Positions 25,363 through 32,945 of a stretch of 64,000 nt of DNA are shown one piece after another (position 1 is the first letter of the stretch; every line of letters begins with the position of its first letter). The notes beneath the pieces are model-generated. The model did not search any database and was not told the origin of the DNA. It saw only the letters and a program-made list of their open reading frames with translations. A program made the translations under genes and the position numbers. The DNA lies in assembly GCA_965279165.1 (NCBI GenBank), contig OZ257140.1:2542001-2606000 (forward strand), in the 5' to 3' direction. Source of the DNA: JBAYIE01 sp965279165 (GTDB lineage: Bacteria; Bacteroidota; Bacteroidia; UKL13-3).

Positions 25363-26106
25363 ATGCAATTACTGATATTTTTAGGTGAGTATTTTAGTTT
25401 TTTAAAGAGTTTGCTTTCGCGACCCGAAAAATTGAGGGTTTTTATGCGCCAAACTTTTGTCGAAATTTATTCTATTGGAATAGGTTCCTTTAGCATTGTT
25501 TCTCTTATTTCCATCTTTACCGGAGCTGTATCCACCTTACAAATAGCATATCAATTGGTTTCCGGATTGGTACCTGAATATGTTATAGGGCGTATTGTAC
25601 GCGATTCCAATATATTAGAATTTTCACCAACCGTTACTTGTCTGGTTTTGGCTGGAAAAATCGGGTCGAGTATTTCATCCGAAATTGGCACCATGAAAGT
25701 TACCGAACAAATTGATGCACTCGAAATAATGGGTATTAACTCTCGAAATTATTTGGTCCTTCCTAAAATAGTTGCAGGATTAATCTGTATTCCTTTGCTG
25801 GTTATTTATGCCATGTTTTTATCTATTTTAGGTGGAGCTATTTCCGGAATCTTCTCCGAATTAATTAGCATCGATGCCTTTGTGAAAGGTTTACGTGCTG
25901 ATTTTATACCATTTTCGGTGGTGTTTGCATTAACCAAGGCAACCACTTTTGCATTTATCATTACCAGCTTCTCTTCCTTTTATGGTTATAAAACCGAAGG
26001 CGGTGCGCTTGAAGTTGGTCAATCGAGTACGAAAGCTGTTGTATACAGTTGTATCGGTATCATACTTTTTGATTATATCTTATCTGAATTGATGTTGAAC
26101 AAATGA
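25363..26106 (+). CDS. MlaE-family ABC transporter permease
   Basis: The 247-residue membrane protein matches the MlaE/YrbE family: RQTFVEIYSIGIGSFSIVSLISIFTGAVSTLQIAYQL, GRIVRDSNILEFSPTVTCLVLAGKIGSSISSEIGTMKVTEQIDALEIMGIN, and the C-terminal FSSFYGYKTEGGALEVGQSSTKAVV. With MlaF and an MCE-domain protein, family members move phospholipids between outer and inner membranes. It overlaps the ATPase gene by 4 bp (ATGA). No MCE gene follows here, so the substrate-binding partner must be elsewhere. Confidence 0.9.
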   Translation: MQLLIFLGEYFSFLKSLLSRPEKLRVFMRQTFVEIYSIGIGSFSIVSLISIFTGAVSTLQIAYQLVSGLVPEYVIGRIVRDSNILEFSPTVTCLVLAGKIGSSISSEIGTMKVTEQIDALEIMGINSRNYLVLPKIVAGLICIPLLVIYAMFLSILGGAISGIFSELISIDAFVKGLRADFIPFSVVFALTKATTFAFIITSFSSFYGYKTEGGALEVGQSSTKAVVYSCIGIILFDYILSELMLNK

Positions 26107-26831
26107 TTTCATTACACCATATAAACAAAAGCTTTCGCGAGAAACAGGTACTGTTTGATGTGAGTGCAACCTTTCATAAAGGCAAATGTAATTTTGTGAT
26201 TGGCGCCAGCGGGAGTGGAAAAAGTGTGATGATGAAATGTATGGTGGGATTGATGGAGGTTGATGATGGCCGAATTGAATATGAAGGGGCCGATTTTGCA
26301 CATACCGATTATGAAGAAAAGCAATCAATCAGACGACAAATCGGAATGTTGTTTCAAGGAACTGCTTTGTTTGATTCCTTATCGGTTGAAGAAAATATTG
26401 CATTTCCATTGCGGATGTTTACACATAAATCTGAAAGTGAAATAATGGACCAGGTTAACTTTTGTTTAAAAAGAGTTGATCTTGTAAATGCCAATAAACT
26501 ATTTCCTTCGGCACTAAGCGGTGGAATGAAAAAGCGGGTTGGTATTGCACGTGCCATTGCTTTAAATCCAAAGTATTTATTTTGTGATGAACCCAATTCC
26601 GGACTCGATCCTTTAACATCCCGGATCATCGATCACCTTATTCAAGAAATTACCTACGAATTTAATATCACCACCATTATCAATACCCATGATATTAAAA
26701 GTTTATTCGAAATGGGAGATAATATTATTTTCATTTATAAAGGGAAAAACTGGTGGGAGGGAGAGAAGTCTGCTATCCGTGATTCGGGAAATGCCGAACT
26801 ATTGAACTTCATGAAGGCATCGGAATTTTAA
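26103..26831 (+). CDS. MlaF-like ABC transporter ATP-binding protein
   Basis: The 242-residue ATPase has Walker A GASGSGKSVMMKCM, a Q-loop (GMLFQGTALFDSLSVEENIAFPL), the signature LSGGMKKRVGIARAIA, Walker B YLFCDEPNSGLDP and the switch His in NTHDIKSL. LSGGM with KKR and the DSLSVEENIAFPL Q-loop are typical of the MlaF/lipid-transport group. It is translationally coupled to the permease and completes the membrane part of a retrograde phospholipid transporter. The region after its stop is repeat-rich. Confidence 0.92.
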   Translation: MISLHHINKSFREKQVLFDVSATFHKGKCNFVIGASGSGKSVMMKCMVGLMEVDDGRIEYEGADFAHTDYEEKQSIRRQIGMLFQGTALFDSLSVEENIAFPLRMFTHKSESEIMDQVNFCLKRVDLVNANKLFPSALSGGMKKRVGIARAIALNPKYLFCDEPNSGLDPLTSRIIDHLIQEITYEFNITTIINTHDIKSLFEMGDNIIFIYKGKNWWEGEKSAIRDSGNAELLNFMKASEF

Positions 26832-26853
26832 TTTGTTCTAAAACCTTCAGTCA

Positions 26854-26882
26854 ATAGCGCGCGAAATATCCCAACATTCTGT
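26854..26882. repeat. Fragment of the GCGCGAAATATCC dispersed repeat
   Basis: The stretch reads GCGCGCGAAATATCCCAACATTCT. It matches parts of 38618-38690, where GCGCGAAATATCC and AATATTCCCAACGTTCT occur beside the GCGCATTTGCAATGCGC hairpin. This copy lacks the hairpin and looks truncated. Confidence 0.6.
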
Positions 26883-26917
26883 GCCTTCAATTTAATCTAT
26901 CAAATCAGCGTATACCA

Positions 26918-27160
26918 AGCCCCAGGGGCGCCATACCTATACATCTCGCGCAGGGTGATGAAACTACAAATGACACAACTACAGCCCTGCAGGGGCGACA
27001 TACCATAACATCTCGCGCAGCGTGATGAAACTAACAAATGACACAACCACAGCCCTGCAGGGGCGACATATCCTAACAACTCGCGCGCGTTATGATAATA
27101 TCTAGCGACGCAATCTAGCCCTGTATGGGCGACATATCTCAATATCTCGCATATCCGGAA
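26918..27160. repeat. REP-like tandem repeats, 4 copies of about 66 bp
   Basis: Four copies begin at 26918, 26983, 27051 and 27117 (spacings 65, 68, 66 bp). Each starts with a GC-rich palindrome such as GCCCTGCAGGGGCGACAT, followed by ATCTCGCGCA and, in the first two, by GATGAAACT and AATGACACAAC. They lie just 3' of the transposase gene and are reverse-complementary in orientation to those at 27667-27827. The last copy is truncated. Confidence 0.88.
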
Positions 27161-27171
27161 ATTTCGAAATG

Positions 27172-27624
27172 TCAATCCCAAACATACCTCTCATCAAATT
27201 CTATTTTGTTCTCTTGTATAATGCCAATGTATTCTTCTTGAAAGGTCCTGGTATTATGATGTTCTTTCTGTCTATCAATATAAGCAATTACCGTATCTAC
27301 ATCCGATGATTTTACGGAAAAAGCCCCATAGCCGTCTTGCCAATAAAAATTTTTATAACCGGCTCCTTTTGTTTTTATCCATTTTGACGAATTTGCTTTC
27401 AGTTCGCCAATTAATTTAATCAAGGATATTTTTTTTGAAAGCAAACAGAGAATATGTACATGATCATTAAAGCCACCCACTTTAATACATCGACATTCCA
27501 GATTGTTGCAGATACCACCAAGGTATTGAAACAGTTCATCATCAACAGGTTGGTGGATGAATGGTTGTCGGAATTTTGTGCTGAATACGATATGCACATA
27601 GTTTTTTACGAGTGATTGTCCCAT
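27172..27624 (-). CDS. REP-associated tyrosine transposase (Y1/HUH, IS200-like)
   Basis: The 150-residue protein is a single-domain Y1 transposase: YVHIVFSTKFRQPFI at the N-terminus, the HUH metal motif in FNDHVHILCLLSKK, LIGELKANSSKWIKTKG, FYWQDGYGAFSVKSSDVDTVIAYIDRQKEHH with the catalytic Tyr, and FQEEYIGIIQENKIEFDERYVWD at the end. No tnpB gene or transposon end is present; instead REP-like palindromes lie on both sides in opposite orientation. That is the RAYT arrangement, in which a domesticated transposase acts on REP hairpins. All motifs look intact, so it may be active. Confidence 0.9.
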   Translation of the reverse strand: MGQSLVKNYVHIVFSTKFRQPFIHQPVDDELFQYLGGICNNLECRCIKVGGFNDHVHILCLLSKKISLIKLIGELKANSSKWIKTKGAGYKNFYWQDGYGAFSVKSSDVDTVIAYIDRQKEHHNTRTFQEEYIGIIQENKIEFDERYVWD

Positions 27625-27666
27625 AGATGTTTTTATTATGCCATTTAAGGCGAGTGTTTTTATAGG

Positions 27667-27827
27667 TATGTCGTCCCTGCAGGGCTGGGTTGATACGTAA
27701 TTGATAGTAGCGATGAGCTATACCCATCGTTGGGATATGTCGCCCTTACAGGGCTATGAAGTTTTGTGTTTGTCGGTTTTATGCATGGACTAAGCGCATC
27801 CTTTTGATAGGTCGCCTTTGCAGATCT
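27667..27827. repeat. REP-like repeats, 3 inverted copies
   Basis: Copies at 27667-27686, 27736-27755 and 27808-27827 (spacings 69 and 72 bp) read TATGTCGTCCCTGCAGGGCT, TATGTCGCCCTTACAGGGCT and a decayed version. They are reverse complements of the copies at 26918-27160, so the two sets flank the transposase in inverted orientation. Decay increases away from the gene. From 27828 to 27990 I see nothing else. Confidence 0.85.
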
Positions 27828-27990
27828 GGAGAGGTAAAATTGGAAATTATAGTTATGAGGTCGAAAAATAGGAATTGGATTCCATGGATGGTTTTTTAAG
27901 GCTAGCATAAAACAAATATCATACAATAAATGAATAATACTTGGCTATAATTGATGCAGATTGCCAATTGGTAATCTTTATGTAAATTGA

Positions 27991-28020
27991 TTGCTTTTGT
28001 TTCAAAGTCTAATATATTTG
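27991..28020 (+). promoter_or_regulatory. Promoter of the cytochrome/DUF5777/YceI operon
   Basis: TTG (27991-27993), a 19-nt spacer and TATATTTG (28013-28020) form a perfect Bacteroidota promoter. The -7 element ends 7 nt before the ATG at 28028, so the transcript is probably leaderless or nearly so. Confidence 0.7.
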
Positions 28021-28027
28021 TCTATAC

Positions 28028-28540
28028 ATGAATAAGATTTACGCTGCTTTAATTAAAATAACAGTTAGTAGTTACATGGCATTAATTGTGGTAGTTTCAG
28101 GCTGCAACCATTACGACGATATTCAACGATCGGGTATCGTTAGTTCGCAAGATGAAGAAAGCCATAACGAAGGACAAAACTGTATGACATGTCACCATGA
28201 TAGTAAAAATGAAGCATCCGAAAAATGGTGGTATGTTGCTGGTACACTTTATGAAGACAATGCCGGGAATAATGAAGCAAAAGAAGGAGAAGTCCAATTG
28301 TGGACAGGTCCGGGTGCTACAGGTAATTTAATTTGTAGATTACCGATTGATAAAGAAGGAAATTTTTATACCCAGAAAATAATAGATTTTAAAGGAGGAT
28401 ATTTTCCCATTGTTTTGTATAAAAACGATACCTTTCCAATGCCCGAAAAAGTAACAGGAAATTATTTAAATGAAAGTTGCAACAGTTGTCACGGTAATAA
28501 TGCCAACGGAAAAAACACACCAGTTATTCATGTTAATTAG
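28028..28540 (+). CDS. Di-haem cytochrome-like lipoprotein
   Basis: The 170-residue protein has an uncharged N-terminal segment ending in a lipobox (VVVSGC, Cys26), so it is a lipoprotein. Two c-type haem motifs are present: CMTCH near residue 56 and CNSCH near residue 155. Between them is a beta-rich region (WWYVAGTLYEDNAGNNEAKEGEVQLWTG) like those in haem-containing carboxypeptidase-regulatory-fold proteins. It is the first gene of a four-gene operon. It probably carries electrons at the outer membrane or in the periplasm; the partner is unknown. Confidence 0.75.
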   Translation: MNKIYAALIKITVSSYMALIVVVSGCNHYDDIQRSGIVSSQDEESHNEGQNCMTCHHDSKNEASEKWWYVAGTLYEDNAGNNEAKEGEVQLWTGPGATGNLICRLPIDKEGNFYTQKIIDFKGGYFPIVLYKNDTFPMPEKVTGNYLNESCNSCHGNNANGKNTPVIHVN

Positions 28541-28544
28541 AAAA

Positions 28545-28901
28545 ATGAAAATACCATATCGCACATTGGTTTTATGTCTGCTTTTCGTAAGCATTTTAAC
28601 AGGATGTTACTACGACAACGAAGATGAATTGTATCCTAACAAAAGTGGTTGCGATACGTCAAATGTTACTTACAGTGGCATAATCAAACCTTTGGTCGAT
28701 TCGCGATGTGCTGTTCCCGGTTGTCATGTTAGTGGAGCACAACCCCCAAATTTATCTACCTATACAGGTTTGGTAACAAATATTGATAGGGTTAAAGTAA
28801 GGGCATTGGAACTTAAAACCATGCCTGCTGCCGGACCATTGTCGCAATGTGAAATCGATCAAATGTGGATTTGGATTAATGCAGGTTCTCCTAATAATTG
28901 A
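28545..28901 (+). CDS. Cytochrome-like lipoprotein with variant CX4CH motif
   Basis: The ATG at 28545, 4 nt after the previous stop, gives MKIPYRTLVLCLLFVSILTGC, a lipoprotein signal with Cys21. The mature 98 residues contain SRCAVPGCHVSGAQPPNLSTYTG, which resembles the haem site of Bacteroidota single-domain cytochromes (usually CxxCH) but with four residues between the cysteines. KTMPAAGPLSQCEIDQMWIWINAGSP follows, with a Met that could be the distal haem ligand. Whether haem is bound is uncertain because of the CX4CH spacing. Confidence 0.7.
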   Translation: MKIPYRTLVLCLLFVSILTGCYYDNEDELYPNKSGCDTSNVTYSGIIKPLVDSRCAVPGCHVSGAQPPNLSTYTGLVTNIDRVKVRALELKTMPAAGPLSQCEIDQMWIWINAGSPNN

Positions 28902-28908
28902 GCAAGAA

Positions 28909-29808
28909 ATGAAAGTAAAAAATATACTTATTGGGACGCTTTTAATGTTATTGTTTGCAACGCAACCTTTGTTTGCGCAGGATGATTTGTTAAACATGAT
29001 AAATGAAACACCCAAAGAGCCCACAAAAGTTTATGCAACATTTAAATCGACCAGAGTTGTTAATCTGCATTCGAATGAAACCATGAAAGCAAAGCATTTG
29101 GATTTCAGAATTCAACATCGTTTTTCGTCAATTCAAAACGGAGCATATGATTTTTTTGGATTAGATGGAGCTACCATTCGACTCTCTTTAGAATATGGTA
29201 TTACCGATCGACTTATGACAGGATTTGGTAGAAGCACGACCGGTAAAACGTACGATGGATTTTTAAAATACCAGCTATTAGAACAAAAACATGGCGGATT
29301 GCCTTTCGGAATGGTTTTGTTTGGAAGTACTGCTATTAGTACATTAGAATGGGAAGACCCAAATCGCGATAATTATTTTAGTTCGCGTTTATCGTATTGC
29401 ATCCAAACTATTTTTTCATCGAAAATTAACGAATATGTATCCGTAATTGTTTCTCCGGGAGTTGTACATTACAATTTGGTACCCGATGCAAATACGCCAA
29501 ATGATGTTTACTCGGTAGGATTAGGTGCTTCTTTTAAAATAAGCAGAAGTACCAGATTTAATATTGAATATATTCCACGATTAAACGGTAGAGACCAACC
29601 TTTACAGTCAAATGGAGAACCTACATACTATGATGCCATTGCATTTGGATTTGATATAGAAACTGGCGGACACGTATTTCAGTTGCATTTCACTAATGCA
29701 ACCGGACTGATAGAACAACAGTTTATTGGCCGCAACAGCAACCCAATTGAAATGGCACAACTTCGTTTTGGATTTAATATCTCACGAACTTTCTCCTTTG
29801 ATAAATAG
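28909..29808 (+). CDS. DUF5777 family beta-barrel outer-membrane protein
   Basis: The start at 28909 gives MKVKNILIGTLLMLLFATQPLFAQ, a standard signal peptide; the longer frame from 28849 overlaps the previous gene. The mature protein matches the DUF5777 beta-barrel family: FKSTRVVNLHSNETMKAKHLDFRIQHRF, GATIRLSLEYGITDRLMTGFGRS and alternating aromatic strands ending in FNISRTFSFDK. Family members are thought to be outer-membrane barrels without known function. Its place after two cytochrome-like lipoproteins suggests a porin or scaffold for them. Confidence 0.8.
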   Translation: MKVKNILIGTLLMLLFATQPLFAQDDLLNMINETPKEPTKVYATFKSTRVVNLHSNETMKAKHLDFRIQHRFSSIQNGAYDFFGLDGATIRLSLEYGITDRLMTGFGRSTTGKTYDGFLKYQLLEQKHGGLPFGMVLFGSTAISTLEWEDPNRDNYFSSRLSYCIQTIFSSKINEYVSVIVSPGVVHYNLVPDANTPNDVYSVGLGASFKISRSTRFNIEYIPRLNGRDQPLQSNGEPTYYDAIAFGFDIETGGHVFQLHFTNATGLIEQQFIGRNSNPIEMAQLRFGFNISRTFSFDK

Positions 29809-29848
29809 TAATAATAAAATTTGGTAAGGTATTTGATAAAGTATAATA

Positions 29849-30397
29849 ATGATGAAAAAACAATGGATTCTCTTGGTTATGGCTTCATTCCTTTATTTAG
29901 GAGTAAAGGCTCAATTATATTCAACCTTAAATGGTAATGTAAGCTTCTTCTCTACTACACCTGTCGAAAATATTGATGCTCATTCAGCAAAAGCATTGGC
30001 TGTTTTAAGTACCGAAAAAAGGGAATTGGCATTCAGCATTCCAAATACTTCGTTTCAATTTAAAAACAAATTGATGCAAGAACACTTCAATGAAAAGTAT
30101 ATGGAAAGTGAAAAGTTTCCAAATAGTACTTTCAAGGGAAAAATTAATGAAACTATTGATTTAAAAGTTCCCGGAGAATATAAAGTTACCGTTACCGGTA
30201 AACTCAATATTCATGGAGTAGAGTTAGATCGCACCATTTCGGGTAGTATCGTGGTGAAAGATGGTACAATTACGTTAAAATCGGAATTCCCAATAAAAGT
30301 GGCAGACCATAAAATTCAAATACCCACCATTGTAACTGCAAAAATTGCCGAAGAAATTACCGCAAAAATCGAAACAGTTCTATTACCGAAGAAGTAA
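29849..30397 (+). CDS. YceI family periplasmic protein
   Basis: The 182-residue protein has a signal peptide (MMKKQWILLVMASFLYLGVKAQ) and a YceI lipocalin-like beta barrel: LNGNVSFFSTTPVENIDAHS, ELAFSIPNTSFQFKNKLMQEHFNEKYMESEKFPNSTFKGKI and GKLNIHGVELDRTISGSIVVKDG. YceI proteins bind polyisoprenoids such as ubiquinone-like lipids. At the end of an operon with cytochrome-like lipoproteins it may supply or sequester a quinone or isoprenoid, but that is inference. A TAATTAC-type repeat begins at its stop codon. Confidence 0.9.
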   Translation: MMKKQWILLVMASFLYLGVKAQLYSTLNGNVSFFSTTPVENIDAHSAKALAVLSTEKRELAFSIPNTSFQFKNKLMQEHFNEKYMESEKFPNSTFKGKINETIDLKVPGEYKVTVTGKLNIHGVELDRTISGSIVVKDGTITLKSEFPIKVADHKIQIPTIVTAKIAEEITAKIETVLLPKK

Positions 30398-30412
30398 TTA
30401 CGTAATTACACA
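30397..30412. repeat. Octanucleotide repeat, left side
   Basis: AATTACGT AATTACAC forms two 8-bp units beginning at the YceI stop codon. Similar units occur at 30729-30767, so the pair brackets the hairpin-rich stretch between them. From 30413 to 30604 I see only AT-rich sequence. Confidence 0.55.
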
Positions 30413-30604
30413 ATCATTGCTTTCCGAAGTAACCTATTTTAAATTCAATTGAAATTAATATGGTTAAATGATAAAGCTTGTTTTAATAGATAATGGGCTT
30501 ACTTGATTTAATTTTTGGTCCTTGAAATTAGAAACTAGAGAATAGTTATACAATTTATTTCACTTTAGTTTTCTATTTAAGTTGAAGTACTCGGTTAGAC
30601 AGCT

Positions 30605-30693
30605 GCCGGGTGAGGGATCGCAGCGGAAATCCTTTTTTGTACTCAAAAAAGATTGCAGCGAAGAGCCCGACCCGACGCAGGAGGGGCACCCCC
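30605..30693. other. Unclassified hairpin-rich, GC-rich element
   Basis: This stretch is far richer in G and C than its surroundings. TTTTTTG (30633-30639) and CAAAAAA (30644-30650) form a hairpin with a TACT loop, extended by ATC/GAT around one bulge. GATCGCAGCGGAA (30616-30628) and GATTGCAGCGAAG (30651-30663) form a direct repeat, and CGGGT (30607-30611) can pair with ACCCG (30670-30674). GGGGCACCCC closes the element. It could be a non-coding RNA, a REP-type repeat or a transcription-end structure. No coding frame looks real. Confidence 0.5.
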
Positions 30694-30728
30694 AAATTTT
30701 TCTTCTTTTAATTCACCTGACAGCAGTG

Positions 30729-30767
30729 GTTACACAATTACGAAATTACCTACTTACCAATTACCGA
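30729..30767. repeat. Octanucleotide repeat, right side (NTTACNNA)
   Basis: Successive units GTTACACA, ATTACGAA, ATTACCTA, CTTACCA (7 bp) and ATTACCGA share TTAC. They end just before the stop codon of the ZIP transporter gene at 30773 and mirror the shorter set at 30397-30412. Confidence 0.6.
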
Positions 30768-30772
30768 ATCAT

Positions 30773-31501
30773 CTAACTAAAACTTACCAAAACAGCCAAT
30801 AATATTCCAACGGTAATGGCAATGATTTTTCCGGTGCTGAATCGATGGTTCACACTATTCTCAAATAAAATAGTAGTTGCTATATGGAGGAATGTTCCAA
30901 CTACAAATGCCATCAGGTACTCAAATAGTTTTTCGTCGATATAATGGCTGATAAATTGGCTACTAAATGCTCCCATTGAGGATGTGCAAGCATAGATAAG
31001 AACAAAGCCCAGAATCATGTTACGTTTGGCATGGCTCGATTTTAATATGCTTACCATAGCAAAAGCTGCGGGTAATTCGTGTAGTATTATACCAAATAAA
31101 AACGATAATTTACTGGCATCGGTAGTAAGTAAGTCGCTTCCCAAAGGCATCCCTTCCATAAAACTATGCAAACTTAAACTGAGTAAAATTTCGTATGGAA
31201 TTAGTTTTTTCGTATGTCCGGGCTCCGGATGAACATGCATATGCCCATGCTCAGCACCTTGAGAAAACCGCTCGATAAATACCTGAAAGAAAAATCCGGA
31301 AAGTAAAAACACACCCGACCAAACATGAATCTCTTCGTATAAATGCGGTATTAAATGAAATAAAACGATCGATAATAGATAAGAACCGGCAAATGCCAAT
31401 AGTATTTTTAAGTTGGTTTTTTTATTGAGACTGGTATAATAACCCAATATTCCTCCGGTAAGAGGAAACAAAATCAATAATAAATAATACCAGATTTTCA
31501 T
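30773..31501 (-). CDS. ZIP family metal transporter
   Basis: The 242-residue protein has about seven to eight hydrophobic helices. A His-rich loop (HGHMHVHPEPGH) lies between helices, and the ZIP metal-binding helices are recognisable by LHSFMEGMPLG and FGIILHELPAAFAMV. ZIP proteins import zinc, iron or related divalent metals into the cytoplasm. Metal choice cannot be told. It starts 6 nt after the PAP2 phosphatase gene and probably belongs to a three-gene operon with it and the methyltransferase. Confidence 0.88.
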   Translation of the reverse strand: MKIWYYLLLILFPLTGGILGYYTSLNKKTNLKILLAFAGSYLLSIVLFHLIPHLYEEIHVWSGVFLLSGFFFQVFIERFSQGAEHGHMHVHPEPGHTKKLIPYEILLSLSLHSFMEGMPLGSDLLTTDASKLSFLFGIILHELPAAFAMVSILKSSHAKRNMILGFVLIYACTSSMGAFSSQFISHYIDEKLFEYLMAFVVGTFLHIATTILFENSVNHRFSTGKIIAITVGILLAVLVSFS

Positions 31502-31506
31502 TTTAT

Positions 31507-32088
31507 TTAACTTGGTTGTGCTGCCAATATTTTACGGGTAATATATAAATTTATAATTCCAATGATTATACCTAAAGCAGCTCCAAAGATTACGTCCAAT
31601 GGATAATGTACCCCAACGTATACCTGGGAAAAAGAAATTAAACTTGCCCATAATATTACGGTAGGCCATATCCAACGATACAATTTCCCAAAACTTGCTC
31701 CAATAAAAAAGGCTGCAGCAAAATGATTGGCGGCATGTGATGAAACAAAACTATACCCTTTTCCACAGTGAACCAGTAAACGCATCTGGTCGGTCCAACG
31801 TGGATCGTTGCAAGGACGTATACGCTCAACTGAATTCTTTATCAAATTACCACTTATTTGGTCGGATACTAAAATGGTAATTGCAACAGTGATCAATAGC
31901 CACCATGTTTTTTTACCATATTGGTTGAATAAAAAATAAATTAGCACAGCATAGGCAAGATACCAATTGCTTTGGGTACGCATAAACGGACAAAGCAAAT
32001 CCAAAAAACCGTTTTGCGCATTGCTGTTAACAAGCGTAAACCATTCGTAATCTAACTGTAACAACGCGTCAATCAATTTTCTGAGCAA
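31507..32088 (-). CDS. PAP2-family membrane phosphatase
   Basis: The 193-residue membrane protein carries the three PAP2 phosphatase motifs: KNSVERIRPCND (KX6RP), FVSSHAANHFAAA (the SGH-type motif, here SSHAANH) and SQVYVGVHYPLDV. Such enzymes dephosphorylate phosphatidate, undecaprenyl diphosphate or lipid A precursors. In Bacteroidota similar genes may recycle undecaprenyl pyrophosphate, but the substrate here is not established. It overlaps the methyltransferase gene by 20 bp and precedes the ZIP gene by 5 nt. Confidence 0.88.
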   Translation of the reverse strand: MLRKLIDALLQLDYEWFTLVNSNAQNGFLDLLCPFMRTQSNWYLAYAVLIYFLFNQYGKKTWWLLITVAITILVSDQISGNLIKNSVERIRPCNDPRWTDQMRLLVHCGKGYSFVSSHAANHFAAAFFIGASFGKLYRWIWPTVILWASLISFSQVYVGVHYPLDVIFGAALGIIIGIINLYITRKILAAQPS

Positions 32089-32812
32089 TTAATATAAATC
32101 TTTCTGAAGTATTATTTACAAAGGGTTCCAACATATAATTGCCAAAAGTATGGATTATCTTGAATCCCGTAGCTTCTAATATTTCTTTGAAATCATTGGG
32201 TGTTAAAGCTTGTACTTTTTCAGTAAACTCTAAACTCGAATCATCATCATCAACCGATATTTTTTTACAAATAAAATTGCTTTCGGTCCACTTTGATATG
32301 ACAAACCGAATACCGTTTTTGGTTTTACTTTCATAAGGAACCAGATTTTGCAATACTTTAGAAGAATTCATAAAGTCAATAACCAATCGACCCCCCGGTT
32401 TTAAAACTGCACCAATTCGTTTCAATACTTCTTTATCTTCTTCGAGCGACTGAAAATACCCGAAACTGGTAAACAGGTTTAATGCTACTTCGAATTTGTT
32501 TTCTGATGCCAAAGTTCGCAAATCCTGTACTTCAAACGAAAGCGTATCATTTTCATATTGTTTGGCAGATTTGATGCTATGCTCCGATAAATCAACCCCT
32601 TTTACTGTAAATCCCAATGAATTTAAAAATATCGAATGTCTTCCTTTGCCACAAGCCAAATCAATTAATTGTTCTTTATCGGCTTTAAGTTGCATCAAAC
32701 GACAAAGGTTGTTGATGAAAATATGTGCTTCAGTCTCATCCCTATTATTGTACAATACATGATAATACGGGGAGTCGAACCATTCTTTAAACCATTCTTT
32801 TTTCACAAACAT
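32069..32812 (-). CDS. Class I SAM-dependent methyltransferase
   Basis: About 247 residues from the ATG at 32812 (MFVKKEWFKEWFDSPYYHVLY); a longer frame to 32878 is possible but unlikely. The SAM-binding Rossmann core shows LIDLACGKGRHSIFLNSLGFTVKGVDLSEHSI, then VALNLFTSFGYFQSLEEDKEVLKRIGAVLKPGGRLVIDFMNSS. The arrangement is the Methyltransf_25-type fold common in Bacteroidota; the acceptor is unknown. It leads a minus-strand group with PAP2 and ZIP and is divergent from glmM. Confidence 0.85.
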   Translation of the reverse strand: MFVKKEWFKEWFDSPYYHVLYNNRDETEAHIFINNLCRLMQLKADKEQLIDLACGKGRHSIFLNSLGFTVKGVDLSEHSIKSAKQYENDTLSFEVQDLRTLASENKFEVALNLFTSFGYFQSLEEDKEVLKRIGAVLKPGGRLVIDFMNSSKVLQNLVPYESKTKNGIRFVISKWTESNFICKKISVDDDDSSLEFTEKVQALTPNDFKEILEATGFKIIHTFGNYMLEPFVNNTSERFILIAQKID

Positions 32813-32895
32813 CAGCGCAAGTTTAGGATTATTATCGGTAATTATACACGCAGATAATTGGTACTGTTTATAAATCAATTACTTACTATCTTTAA

Positions 32896-32925
32896 TTGGT
32901 TCTGAATTTAGGATGGCTAAATTTG
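32896..32925 (+). promoter_or_regulatory. Promoter of glmM
   Basis: TTG (32896-32898), a 19-nt spacer and TAAATTTG (32918-32925) form a consensus Bacteroidota promoter. It overlaps the in-frame ATG at 32913, which argues that translation starts later, at the GTG at 32946, 20 nt after the box. Confidence 0.65.
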
Positions 32926-32945
32926 CAGTCCTTAAAAAAATAAAA

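Noticed and set aside
26918..27160. Possible CRISPR or long coding frame on the minus strand (26900-27181)
   Set aside because: The four 66-bp copies are near-tandem with conserved flanks rather than unique spacers, and the frame only exists because the repeat length keeps it open. It is explained as REP-like DNA.
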